DNA of 64,000 bases from Montifringilla adamsi (GCA_017590115.1 JAGGNK010006559.1:10990162-11054161), one strand, 5' to 3'; positions 52,104-64,000 are shown, numbered from the stretch's first letter. Numbers and translations are program-made. The notes: generated by a model not told the origin, from the letters alone.

Positions 52104-52682
52104 TGCAGTGGTTTCACCTTGTCTGGGTGCCAGGTGCCCTCTAAGCTGCTCTATCACTCCCCTTCCCAGTGGGACAGGGGAGAAAATAAGATTAAAAACA
52201 ACCAGTGCATTGAGATAAGGCAGTTTATTAAAGTGGAAAAAAGAAACAAGCAAAAGTTTCTGCATGCATAAGCAAAGGGAGAAATTAATCTCCACTTCCC
52301 ACCAGCTAGTGATGTTTGGACACTTCCCGGGAAGCAAGGCCTCAGCATGCGTAGTGGTTGTTCTAGAAGGCAGACATTGAGGAATAACAAATGCACCCCC
52401 ATTCTTCTTCCTTCCCTTAGCTGTTTTGACTGAGCTGGCATCACAGGGCGTGGATCGTCCCTTTGGTTATTTGGTTCAGCTGGTCTGGCTGTGTGCCCTC
52501 CGAGGATCTTGCCCACTCCCAGCCCTTTGGTGGGAGGATGGAATGTTGGGAGGACAGTGCTGCTCAGCAGTAGCCAAAGCACTGGGGTGTTATCAACAGC
52601 CTGCCAGCTACCAATGCAAAAGACAGCACAGTGGGGGCTGCCAAGGGAAAAAATTAACTCTGCCTCAGTCAGACCCAATACA
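52104..52682 (-). mobile_element. ERV long terminal repeat
   Basis: On the minus strand the element begins TGTATTGGG (at 52,682) and ends near 52,104 with ACCACTGCA, giving TG...CA ends. It contains a poly(A) signal on the minus strand (plus-strand TTTATT at 52224-52229) and resembles a common bird ERV LTR. The region where I would expect a TATA box (about 52,420-52,432) reads TCAAAACAGCT, so the promoter looks decayed. Open frames up to 210 codons across this LTR are not genes. I did not find matching flanking target-site duplications. Confidence 0.72.
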
Positions 52683-52703
52683 CCTCTGTTCTTGTTTTCT
52701 CCT
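52683..52703 (-). other. Probable polypurine tract of the ERV
   Basis: Just outside the LTR's TG end, 19 of 21 plus-strand bases are pyrimidines, so the minus strand is purine-rich directly before the LTR. This is where a retroviral polypurine tract lies, and it marks the LTR as the 3' LTR of a minus-strand element whose internal part lies to the right. Confidence 0.5.
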
Positions 52704-53620
52704 GCAATTTTTTGTTTGTGATGGGTGCACTGACATGTTGAGCTCACGTTGGTCTTCAATGTCTCTGATGAACTACCCATTGACACACCTTAGCTGGCCT
52801 GATGTGTTTATCCTAATGCTTTCACCCTTTGCTGTTTTCCATTGCTTTATTCATTCCCACACAGTTATGTGATTGACATTCAGGAATAGTTCTAGATATG
52901 GCCTGTAGGCCATTTTCCCCCTTCATGCCACTCTAATACCACCTGCATAGCTCTGGCTTCTGCAAGGTGGCTGGCCACTTCTCTTTCACTCAGTTGGCTG
53001 TGCAGTGAGTGAGGGACCTCTGCAATGCTGCTTTCCACAGCCTCTGTCCCCTTTGGAGTCTGCAGGAGCTGTCAGTGCAGTGGGTGCACTGTTGGTTATT
53101 ATGTGAGTCTGTCATGGGGTGATGTTTTGGTGGCTGTGTTTTCTCTGGGGATTTGTTTCATAGTTTGTCTTCTTCAAGACAATGGATAGTTTATTCTACC
53201 AGTGCTGAGTGTACTTTTCTTTCCTGAAGAATTCATTGGGCCATCAGTGCAGTCCAGTTGCTCTGCATAGGCGTGGTGGTGCAATGACTGCTCTCACCCT
53301 TCTCTGGATACCTGGAGTGGTATTGGCATCAGGGAGCCAACACAACCATTTGAAATGTCCCTGGTATTTCAGGTTCTGCCTGAACTCCTCCCTAGGTAGT
53401 AAGTATCAATTTCTCTTGGGAAATGGGATCAGATGTGCTGGGGCAGTGCACACAAACTGTGTGATCAATGAGGGAACTGCTATCCCAGAGAGACAGAGAA
53501 ATCCCAATTTCCCACAGCTAGTTTACTGTTTACCAGTGCAGTGCTTGAGGAATTATGTACCAGTCTTCACTTACTATAGCTGTAATAGTCCATGGGGTAC
53601 TCCTTTATTTCTTCCAAAAA
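52704..53620 (-). pseudogene. Degraded ERV internal remnant with RNase H-like scrap
   Basis: On the minus strand, 52,908-52,984 translates as HLAEARAMQVVLEWHEGGKWP, which fits the part of a retroviral pol RNase H domain around its conserved glutamate. It lies only about 200 bases before the polypurine tract, so the integrase and any later region appear to be deleted. The rest, to about 53,620, is richer in GC than the flanks but not confidently assigned; a 142-codon plus-strand frame there has no recognised domain. No 5' LTR is visible to the right. Confidence 0.42.
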
Positions 53621-56479
53621 ATGAAGGAGAAATATAAATTTGTTCAGAAATAGAGAACCCTTCATAATGTGACTTTGACAGGTACTGCTAAAGAAGAGTG
53701 GGCCAAGTTGGGAAAAGCAGCACATGAAAACACTAAGACAGAAGGCATCCCAAAATGTGTCAGTTTCATTCTTGATTACATTTGATTGACAGTGACTAAA
53801 AGAAACTCGTAGCTCTGAGCAAGAAAACACTGGAGTGATGTCTGCCATATTTCAGATGGCAGGCTATTGTAATTTTCTGAAGTGTGGGAGGAGGAAATCC
53901 AAATATTGTTGCTTTCTGCATCTAACACCAATTTCTCTTTTGAATTGAAATTACCTACAAGATTCTAAATTTTGTCTAGCTATGTAGAAACATCTGATAC
54001 TCAGGCAGAAAAAGAATAAATAAAGCTATAAAACGGGGCAGAAGAGAGAAAATTCAAGCCTAAAGTTAGAATATTAAAAAAAAAAACAAAACCAAAAAAA
54101 CCAAAAAGAAGGAAGTTGTTTCTGGATTCCTTTTCCAAAACACCTGAAATCAGGAAAATGAAAATTGCTGCAAATTCAGCTAGTGGTATGGTGGAGGAGT
54201 ATATCCCACATCTAGGTGTTATCTAGCGTTTGCCCCTTTGCCACAGCCAGGTGACAGCTACACTCCTCAGCTGATCATTCTCAGGCAACTGTGAAAAAGG
54301 AGACAAGATCTGCATTACTCCCCATCAGAGCTACCTTCATTTTCCCACACTGTACTGCTTAGCTGGACTACTTCATGCACTGTTATGTAAAGAATAATTG
54401 TGGACATCCTAGAACAGAACTGGATTTTTAATTAGGATTTTGCCTCAATGTGACTATGGAGAGCTACCGTCACCAGATTGTCCTGTGTGAAAACTCATCT
54501 CTCCATCTGGTTGCCAGTCAGGAAATAAAGCAAAACAAACACTGGTTTAGATTAGTTTGCTTTGAGCTGGATTTAAAATTGCTTTATCTTGCTGAAAACC
54601 CCTTGTATTTATTTCACGCAAAATATTCCATGCTAATCTAAGAATTTTATTTTGCTTATTTTATGTCTGAGGACTTGACTTCAGCATGATCTCAGATATG
54701 ATGCAGAGACATAAAAATACAGAACATTAAAACCCTTGCTTACATAGTTGGAAAATGGCTGAGATGGTTTTAAAGCTTCTCTCTGAAAAAACCTCCAAAG
54801 AAACACTAATATCTGCCCTTTTCTCTTATTTTACTTACATATCCTTAGCCACGGAATTTCTAAAATTAATTCAAAAATGTTTGCTATATTAGCCCATCAA
54901 ATTTGTTTGCTTTCTAAATTATTAGAAATTATGCCAGTCCTACATTAAGAGTAATAGTTTACCCTTTTATTGCAACTGAAACTGGTGGCTTTCTAAAAAT
55001 ATCTGATTTTAAACTAGTTCTAGGTATATATATTGATGTCAAGCATGTTAATACATTTCTTCCTTAGTTCTCAATTAATGAAATCTTTCTCCTAACAAAG
55101 AAATGCTAGCATAATGCAGTCAATTTTATGCCTTCTAATTAAGTGGACCTCTCAAGGGTCTAATTTCCTGCAAAATTAAAAACCACATTTGTGTGAATAC
55201 AGTGAAAGAAGGTGAACAGCAGGAACAGAAAACATTTTATTTCAGAGTACTTCATAACATGGACATTTCTGTATTTCCCTGTAATGTAGTTTAAGACTCT
55301 CTAGTGAAGATGAGATTCAGCTGGGGTTCCTTTGTGTAATGATTCAGATGCTGCATCTTTCAGCCAGAAGATGATTTCTTCCAGCCTTAAATGAAACCTT
55401 CAAAAATGTCCTCAAATTAAACTATTTTTTGAATTTACAAATGACTCTGAAATGACCACAGCTTCATCTTTCAACAAGTGTTATTTCTTCCCTTGAACCT
55501 AATTAAAACACATGTTGAAGTCCTGGCTTCAGGCATGAAGAACTTTTGAAAAATCCCTCATTTGGGTGATGCCAGCACAAACTTGTTCTCTGTACCAGGA
55601 TTCTTTGCCTTGCTCCAGAGATACCGTGTTAGTTGAACTTACTCACAAAAACTGAAGGACTTGCAACTTACAGATGCAACTCACTACAGTATTGTACTAC
55701 TGTTGAATTCTAAAGATTCAACACTCTCTTCTTTTCCCGTAATACCAAGTAGTTGGAAGGGGGAGCCTGGGGATCATGGTAAATGAGGGCTGTGGAGGAG
55801 CCACGTGGTTCCCTGATATTGCAAGGGAACCATCAGTCACTTTTATTCTAAGCAAACACTCAGTTTCTTTAAGTTCTCAAGTAAAACTTTCATAAAACTT
55901 TCCAAACTTGCTCTTATCATACAGTAAAAAGCAATGAAGAGTGATGTTTGTAGCAGTATTTAATCACAAGAATGCTACTGATGATGTGATGGAGAGAGGC
56001 ATGTACAAAGTGTCTTTTAGCAAGTGATGATTGCAGTTTGTTAAAATCCTTGTTGAATATTTTAAAATAATGCCATTACTGCAGGCAAATTCAAATTAAG
56101 AACTTTACTTGGAAATACAGGAAATCGAGCTGGTAAACTGATGGGTTTTAGTTCTGTCGTGAAAGTGCTACAACCTCAAATTTTGAATTTAAATCAATAT
56201 AACCTTAACCTGCAGAAAGAGAAAACTGTAAGGAACAAGCACTGTGCTAACTTTGAAAGTAGGACAGGAACTAAATGTAGAATTCAGCATGATATGATGC
56301 TTCTTAAAGGCAAAATTGTGGTCATGCTGAGATGTATGATTGACAGTGGAAAATATCTTTCAACTACTCAAAGATCAATTTTAATTGGAATTTAGGTCAG
56401 ATGTAGGAAAGTAACTTCCAGTAACCAAAAATTTATGCCTGAAACTAACTCAAAATAACGATCAAAATCACAAGATTCG
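53621..56479. other. Intergenic gene-free block
   Basis: AT-rich sequence with an A-rich patch at about 54,076-54,106. No exon, RNA gene or recognisable repeat. The AT-rich stretch near 54,880-55,560 looks complex and non-repetitive and could include conserved non-coding sequence, which only alignment would show. Confidence 0.5.
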
Positions 56480-56870
56480 TAGGCCTAAGGTGACCTTAAA
56501 AAGTCTTACAATCCATTTCACTACTCTTAGGCAGGATTAACTATAGCTAACCTACTTCTGATATGTCTAACCTGTTCTTGAACCTTCAGTGTCAGGAAAC
56601 TAAGTTTGCCATCACTAACTACTTTCCAAATGTTATTATTCTTAACTTTAGAAGGCTCTGACATTCTTTTCTTCTCTTACTTGAAACTGGAATGTACTTG
56701 TTCTGTCCTTTCCAGATAGGAGAATAATTCTTCCCATTTCTTTGCAGTTACTTTATTAAGAATTCAAGAACCAGCTTGCTTCTCTTTCCTTCAACAAATC
56801 TGAACAATTTCAATTTATTATCTTTGTTTTCTTATAAGAAATGCTTTCAACACCATGCTGTTAGAATTTT
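56480..56870 (-). mobile_element. Ancient CR1-like LINE fragment
   Basis: The plus strand contains diverged complements of an old amniote CR1 3' region in correct order: ttaggcaggattaactatagc, then ctaacctgttcttgaa, cagtgtcaggaaacta, and later a segment ending cttataagaaatgctttcaac. No open frame remains. Orientation is inferred from the order of these phrases. Confidence 0.7.
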
Positions 56871-57601
56871 CATAACAGTATCGTACTTTAAACTGAACCA
56901 AATACATCAGGAGAGGTTGTTTATTTATGAATAAAACAGAAACTTTACTACTTGTGTATTATTGTTGTTTTGGCTAAGAGATTGGTATTAGTTATACTTA
57001 GATATAGTGCTTGAGAAAATCCCCCATTATTCTGGGTTTTTGTCTTCCTAGGCATGGCCTCTGTTGTACCTTGCTACAGCTCTCATCTGGTTTGTATATG
57101 AAGCTGCTGTGCTAGGTTTGAGCCAGGCAACCTACAGCAGCTGGGAATGCTGAGAGAGTCTACCAGCTGAAGTGAAACAGGTTTTGTACCTAATTCCTTG
57201 TTCTTACAGGACTGTCAACCAGGGTTTTCAGACAAGTCCACTGTCCACAACCCCTTGTGTTTCATGAGTGCTCTACAAATCAAGACACAAAGTGAGTGAA
57301 ATATGAATTGTTAGACACAGGTCTTTAGAATGGTCTTTCAGAAGCTGCAGAATTGCTGAGCAAAACTTCCATGAAAAGGTCCCCCAAAACCTCAAATCTA
57401 TGACTATCAGTCATTGTTAGAGCAAAACTAAGAACAGTTTTTATTTTTCTCTTTTCCAGTTAGTGACAATATCTTCCTTATGAAACTGAGGTATTCAGGG
57501 GTGACTTCATGACTTATAAATGGCTAAGCTGTCTCAAAGCTTCTGAATTTGTGACTACCCCATCTACTGCTTACCTGCTCCCCTCCCAGCTGAGTCCTGA
57601 G

Positions 57602-57621
57602 TTTAGACCAGCTGGTCTAAA
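57602..57621. repeat. Perfect 20-bp palindrome centred on an E-box
   Basis: TTTAGACCAGCTGGTCTAAA equals its own reverse complement. The centre is CAGCTG, an E-box for bHLH proteins. It lies in otherwise unremarkable intergenic DNA. Confidence 0.95.
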
Positions 57622-60304
57622 GGGGAGGGCCTTTGTGTACTAGTATGGGAAAATAAGCATTGAAAAAAAAAGGATCTATCAAAGAGGTACATTTTGGACA
57701 ATAGAGAAAATTTAAGAGGCTCCAAGTATACCCTTAGGAAAAGAATTTGGATTCTAGAATAAGGACTACATCATTACGTGTCTTCCTCCTTTTTTTTTCT
57801 TATATTCTTCAAAGAATTCTGGATTCCTTGAAAGAATTACCTTACTGTAATGCCTGTAGGAAGGGCACTTTACAAACCCGTGCAAAGCAGCAAAACATTG
57901 TCCTTGCTCAAATCTCTTGCAACAACTTAGGGATGTATTGATGACTAAAAAAAATTGCCAGCAGATCCAACTCCTCTCTGCTGTGACTTGTGCCTGTCAT
58001 GTTGGCCAAGTCTGTCTCACTGTTCTTCCCTAATCTGTCCATATTGATCTGATGTGTCTTATATGTAGATGCTAGTCTCTGTGGGACAGAAATTAATTTT
58101 CTATACTATGTTTTTGCTTAGGATGTCTGGTGAAGAAGATTACTAGTTACTACGGTAATATGAATTATAGAAATCCTGTTGTAATTTTCTGTAGTTCTGC
58201 TATGTACCCAATGTCCTGACAAATTGATTCCATCAGAAATGCTTTCAGGATAAGAGATTAATTCAGTTCTATTGCATATGATCTTCCACAGGTATCTTTT
58301 CTGCACCTACTGTAATTTGTTTCAATTAAACAAGGCAGTTTATTACCAAGGCCCTGAGCAGCTCAGTTTAATGTTGAGTTTAGGCCTGTTTCAGCTGAAG
58401 GAGGGACCAGGAAACCTCAAGAGGATCTTTCCACTCCAAATTATGTAATGTCCTACATTTGTTTTTTTGTTTTTAAAATAATTTTTCTTTTTTGTTCCAA
58501 TAAGCTTTAGTTAGTGAGTTGCTTTATTTTAATTTTCTGGGCAAAGAGGCTGCGCTGGTGGCTGGATGGGTTTCTTCACTATTTTGTCTCTTTTCTGCTC
58601 AAGGGAGTGTCACAATGGTTTAATCTTCTGGTTTCAAGGATGTAAGTCTCCCTAATGTCAGATGCTCAGATTCTTTCATGGCTTATTCAGACGTTAAATC
58701 TTTTTAGAAAAATAAACTGCAGTTTCTGTGTATGAATTTTTCAGCTGCCACATTAAAATGCCAACTGTTGGGACACTACACCCTTTTTTCACTCCATTCT
58801 GCTGCATGGCTTTTTGTATGCAGAAAGTTAAGTCATAGTTAAGTCTCAGCACTGGTACAGCAATATTTGCTTCTCAAAACATCTAGGGAAAAAAACCCCT
58901 CTCTTGAAAGAATAAATTTGGCAGCGTGTTATAGTAAGTGGGATAAGTAAAAAAGCTAGCATATTATTGGAAGCTTTAGAAGAAAGGTAAGAAGCAACAC
59001 TGACTGACCTTAAAAGAATCAATTTTTTAACAATCATTTACCAGATAAAATGTCAGAAAAGATTAAAATAAAGAACTTTGATTCTTCTGCATAGGATTTT
59101 TCAGACTCTTAAAGTCCAAGCTTATTCTGCCTGTCAGGAGTACAACTAATGAAGGGCTTTCTGAGGACTTTTGCTGTGATCCTTTGGTTTATAAAAGAAG
59201 AGTGAAAAAGGAATATCTTCTTGCTCCAATAGTGATCTTCAGCTATTCCTACAATGCCTTGGCTCAAGCTGCTTTGCAGCTGCTGCTCAAATTTGACTTG
59301 GCATGACTATTAATGATTTGACCTTCATCCCAAGTTTACTTTGTGCTTGCAAGAGCAGCGGGTAGTGATGAGGAATATGATTTTGTTCCTAGTGGCAATT
59401 AGGTTGCTTGGTAGCCATAGTGCTACTTACAAGGGGGAAGTCTTGTCTAACCATCAGTAAACTTTGCTCAGAACATTTACAACATTTATGGGCTGTCATT
59501 CGTGCTCCCTCTGTGATCCTCCTTTCACTCTCAGCAAGAGATTTAAGTGCTCCAAACTACCACTGGATCAAAAAATGTCCATAATGTGTAACGGTAAATA
59601 GCAAATCTAACATGCTTCTTGTGAAAATTAAGGAGAGGTTTATGCAGGTAAAATAGGTCTGTCTATACTGCAAGATGTAGAATAGTGGCAAAGTCACCTC
59701 ATGGAAGCATAATTATCCTTTAAAGGATGTGTGTATTGTACTGATTCCGTTAGAACTAGCTGCTGAGAAAGAAGAAATGAAAAATAAAGCAAAACAGATA
59801 AACAGACTGGTGTTTTAGAATTGCTTGGCAGTTTCTAACTCTCAAAACAGTAAAAAGATCTCTCAAAGTGAGAAAATTTTTTCCCTGTATTTCTGCACAC
59901 CAGAAGGAAAGACACAGGAAGAGGCAGAGCATCTCAGCTGAGTTACTATAAAAGATTCTATGACTGACATTTTGATTATGTTTTGTATAATATAATGTAA
60001 AAAAAAAAAATATTCCTAGTGTCTGTTACTTACAGCTGATCAGCTTGCCCTGGTAGCAGCTGGACAAATGCAATCAGTTACTGAGGGGAACATTTATGTG
60101 TATTGAGCTTTAATCCAGCAGGACACCTCTTTCAACCTGTGTTTTATCAACGTGTGGCATTCCTGAATGAAGATGTTTTGAAGTTTCAGTTCCTTCAAGG
60201 TGCATATTTAATTCCTCTCTTTGCTTTAAAATATGTGTATGCACACACGCTTGTATTTATAACCATATCCATATCTGTATTGATTTAACTATACCACCAT
60301 GTGT

Positions 60305-60350
60305 GTATATATATATATTTTTTTTTTTTTTCTGTGTATGTATGTATGTA
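60305..60350. repeat. Compound microsatellite (TA)n - T(n) - (TATG)n
   Basis: A TA run (60,305-60,318) leads into about 14 T and then TATG units to about 60,350, followed by GGTACATA repeats. Likely length-variable. Confidence 0.9.
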
Positions 60351-63300
60351 GGTACATAGGTACATTTGTGTGTATTTGTACACTGGCCATGCAGACACAC
60401 GTGTACCGATAAAGGCTTTAGAGGTTAATATTCTTTTGCCATTTTTTATCCTATTATAGAGATTGATCTTGTTTTAACAATTCTTCCTTAATATTGTTCT
60501 TCTTTGAAAATAACAGTATGTGACCACATTTCAGAGATTAAGGAAAATGGACTCTGAAATACAAAGGAGGAGACGTGGGTGGAATTTTGATCTGCTCTGT
60601 TAGAACATACAGATGTTTCAGCTGAGAAAAAAAATTTGATTTTCCTGTGCTGATGCCTGTCTTTCAAACAAGGGGGTTTTAATGATTTCTTTTTGCTTTA
60701 TGTAAGCCTGGTCCATGGTTAAAATTTACAGTTCCTCTGCTGTATCTAATATATACCTCAGTCCTTTGCTGAATTTGGAACACTGTGTGAAGTTACTAAG
60801 GAAAACTTTCATTGACCTTCAATATTCTGTCCTAGAGTTTCTTACTCAGCCTTTCTAGAAGCTGTTTTTAAATCACTTCCTTATTTTGAAGGTGTCTGTG
60901 GTTATTCTTTAATTTTGAATATCTCTCTCCTGTGTTCAAATTAAACCCTTTAATTTGATCTCCCTTTTATAGTGGTTTAGTGTTTGCATAACCTTGTTGT
61001 CTGAGTGGCATAATGGAAGAGACACAACTACTACAGTTTATATAACTGAAAATAATATCCTGTGGGCACTGGAGAACATCTAATGCAGACAGTGCAGTAT
61101 ATAACTGCAGATCAGCTAGTGTAACTATTTTTTTTAGTGTAGAAGGAATGGCTCAGTTCAGATGAATTTCATTTCCTTAACTTAGATTTTTCAAGGAGAG
61201 GTCACAAATCTGAGAACAAATGTGGTACATGAGGGAAAACGTCTGTTTCTCATCTTAACAACTTTGGAATTATCTAACTTCTACTGTATGAGACACCAGG
61301 CATGTGTGTTGTGATGACTTCCAGTAGGTCCCTGTCAGGCACTGGGGGAGTACAGTCCTCTCCTGAGTGGGGCCTCTACAGGAGCACCCTGCAGCTGATG
61401 TTGCAGCTGCTGGGATGACAATCCAAGAAACTGGGCTGCCCATCTCCTTGGAAAGGGATTCCTGGATCACGCCTGTTTCCTTTCTGCTTACATGCTCCCC
61501 CAGTGTACTCTGTCACTGCTTTTGCCTCTCCTGAGCCTGGCTCCCAGAGCCATGCCAGCCTTGCAGGTGCTACTGCTCCTCCATGGAGAGGCACATCTGC
61601 CAGCAGCTTGTCCTGAGCCACAGAGGCTGCCTTCCATCAGGCTTGAGGTTTTGCAGAGAACGTTTTCTTTAATATCCCAATGGAAGTGCATAGTGAGAGA
61701 GAAAGTAGGGAAATGCTCTGAGGAATGAGGTACAGATGCTTGGACAAGCAAAGATATGGTGGAGGCCATGTTGGGCCAGGAACTTGAAATGCGCCAGATA
61801 TTCTTGGCAGTGCCATCTTGGAAGATTTTTCATCTTAACAAAAAACTGTCTGTATTATTGATAAATGATTTCTAGTAATCTGTAAACAAATTTGTATGTT
61901 TAAGAGAGAATGTGGGCCCCTCCTCACACCAAAAAACTCCATGTCCTGAAACCAAAACATGTCCCCCTCTTTCCCCTCTGTAGAAAAAGTCTACAGGTTT
62001 GAGCAACGTATGTGCAAAGAGGAAAAGGAGACCACTCCACCTTCTGTGGCATACTTTTCTGACAAGTACATTTTTCATGTTTGCTGTTCCCAAAACTTTT
62101 CCTGATACTTTATTGTATGTTTGAATTACAAGACCAAATGAAATGTAGGAGGAGTCGTCTCAGAAGACTTTGTAGACCAGCTCTGTCCTTAAATAAACGT
62201 GTATGTACTACACATCATGGTTGAGATCCAGAGCAAGATATTCTAGACCTGGAAAGGTCTCCCTCTCCACCTCTGGTGCTTCCAAGTACCAAAAATTCCT
62301 TCAGTTTTCCCTTAACATTCGCACCTTTACCTGCTTGTGAACAGTTTTCAGGCATGTTTTCTGCTGAGAGACTGTAAAAGGTTAGTGAGAAAAAAAATCC
62401 AAAGTAACAGCTGAAATCTATGATAAATATAGCACGTCATATCTGTATATCAAATATTGCTGCATGCAGAGAATACATCTGCCTAAACACATTGAAAACT
62501 GGTTCTGAGAGCATGGTAGTCAAAGTTGTGACTTATGTGCCTATCCTTAGTAATTCAACGTATTTACAATGCTCATTTCAAATACAGAACATTAGCAAGA
62601 GATTGGTCATGAATGTTTCTCATATGAAGATACTACAGTAAAATAATTTAACCTGTGAAAACAAAAAAAAAATTGCAACTTTTAAAGCAAATCTGCTGAA
62701 AAGTTTCATAAGATGAAAAAAAAATTGTTCTATTTTTTTTTTTCTTTTCACTGGTAAACAAATTATAGTTGTATCTTTTTTTTTTTTTTTTTTCCAGTGA
62801 AATGGAAGTTTGTGTTTTTAAACAAGTTAGGCATCATAGCAACTTGATCTGAACTTGTTGTCTCTTGTTAATGATTAGGTGAATTCCAGTATATGAGCTC
62901 TGCAGAGTTGTTCTAATGAACATCTATTTTTCTATGGAATGGCAGAGAATTTACTTAAATTAATTGAGAAATTTTTTCTTGCTGCTACTAAATAAAATTT
63001 ACTTTAATGAATAGAGATGTAGTTGTCTGCAGTGAGTAAACAATGTCTTTCTGTTTTACATAATGTTTTCCTCTTTTAAAAAGAATAAAATTTTGAAAAT
63101 GGAAGATAACAAGAAAATAGGACTCTTTTTTTCCTCATAAACATAAGCTTCCAAGCCTTTTAGGATGTAATTAGACTATACAGATCACTTGACCCCTGAT
63201 ATTTTTCAGTGACAATTTTTCTTGGGATCAGAATGTGAAAGATCTAATTTTAATGAGTTTGCATTTGTAAAAGTCTGCACACACACAAAAAATCTCCAAC

Positions 63301-63825
63301 TGTCACAACATCCAGTAATTGGCAGAGAAATGCTTTGATAAAAGTGGGAAGACATCCCTGCTGGTTCAAGACAGGTGGACATCAACTTGAATCCAATTTA
63401 CATCTTAAAATGTGCAATAGAAAGGATTTGCATTACATTGCCTAGATGAAAGGGAACTCTTAGTCTGAGAGCCTCATTTGCTTTCCCCTCTTCCTTTTCT
63501 TTTCTTGCCCAAACACTCAAACTCTGTAGAGAAGTTTTAATGAAGATAGCTTGTTCGGTTCCTGTTTGAGGCAGCTATTTACTCGACTAAGGCTCAAATC
63601 TGAACTCATGCTGGGCTAAAGAAAACCCAAACTGATAACTGGGCAAACCCGAAATTGGAAAACCTGCTTTAACCTCTGCTTGAATCAAATGAGCCCATCT
63701 TCTATATGGAGTTATTTTTATTTGGTTGCCTGGTCAAGGTCCCTTGCAACATTTAACTGGGATCTAGCAAGAGATCTGCAGTGGAATGTGCCTGCTCTGA
63801 AAGGTACAAGAAATGGCTCCTGATG

Positions 63826-63860
63826 GAGCTGCATGTGATCCGAGTGATCCGAGCTGCATG
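63826..63860. repeat. Nested short duplications
   Basis: GAGCTGCATG occurs at 63826-63835 and 63851-63860, and between them TGATCCGAG occurs twice in tandem (63836-63844, 63845-63853). Looks like two successive slippage events. Confidence 0.85.
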
Positions 63861-64000
63861 TTTAGGTGTATAATCCATATTTTAATTGTTACTTCAGATA
63901 TAAAATTTTACTCCATCCAAAAGCTTTTGGAGTAAGAGTCCAACACTGTATTAGGTGAGGGAAAAATAGGTTTATTCTTTTTCCAAAATGGATGCTGAAG

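Larger units (their letters stand above)
56871..64000. other. Intergenic gene-free block to the window end
   Basis: AT-rich DNA with several T-runs (62,733-62,794), a TA/TATG microsatellite at 60,305, and a GC-richer patch at 61,300-61,640 that carries several overlapping open frames without recognisable products. No exon or RNA gene could be supported. Confidence 0.55.

Noticed and set aside
52154..52872. Long open frames (210 codons on minus, 148 on plus) suggesting a gene
   Set aside because: They lie in and beside the ERV LTR on both strands; LTRs often stay open by chance, and no protein domain is visible.
53209..53637. 142-codon plus-strand frame
   Set aside because: It is antisense to the presumed ERV internal region; the composition is not convincing and no domain is recognised.
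61376..61769. Overlapping 78-93 codon frames that could be a small gene
   Set aside because: Several frames on both strands are equally open because of local GC content, so none stands out as coding.
1..64000. tRNA, rRNA, CRISPR array, operon or phage-like system
   Set aside because: No cloverleaf-forming or array-like sequence was seen; the window is vertebrate nuclear DNA with one gene and dispersed repeats.

Overview
This window looks like nuclear DNA from a bird. It is AT-rich, contains one recognisable vertebrate gene (SOCS6, suppressor of cytokine signalling 6), and its dispersed repeats are almost all CR1-type LINE fragments, with one degraded endogenous retrovirus (ERV) remnant and two weaker LTR-like candidates. 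CR1 dominance with little SINE content is typical of birds. I could not identify the species; the ERV LTR resembles a type I associate with passerine and other neoavian genomes, from memory only.

Layout. Positions 1 to about 16,596 have no supportable coding exon and are best read as the intron (or 5' flank) ahead of the SOCS6 coding exon. They hold two CR1 fragments, one possible LTR, and several long poly-T tracts. A pyrimidine-rich splice acceptor ends at 16,596. The exon then carries a short 5' UTR with three tiny uORFs chained by ATGA overlaps, the intact intronless 534-codon SOCS6 frame (16,722-18,326), and a probable 4.3-kb 3' UTR ending near 22,626 at an AATAAA that overlaps a Pumilio-type UGUANAUA site.

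From about 22.6 kb to 64 kb I see no gene, about 41 kb in all. Synteny known from other amniotes (SOCS6 beside a gene-poor interval before CBLN2) makes a gene desert the simplest reading. The desert contains CR1 fragments of different ages (24.25, 34.0, 40.5, 51.1 and 56.5 kb), an ERV remnant at 52.1 to about 53.6 kb (LTR, polypurine tract, RNase H-like scrap), a possible solo LTR at 44.5 kb, microsatellites, a T/G-rich block, a perfect 20-bp palindrome, and a 13-bp perfect stem inverted repeat.

The short open frames elsewhere in the window (60-210 codons) show no coding signature and mostly fall in repeats or low-complexity DNA, so they are not annotated as genes. I found no operon-like, CRISPR-like or otherwise novel multigene system. 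The most interesting candidate is the uORF chain in the SOCS6 leader.
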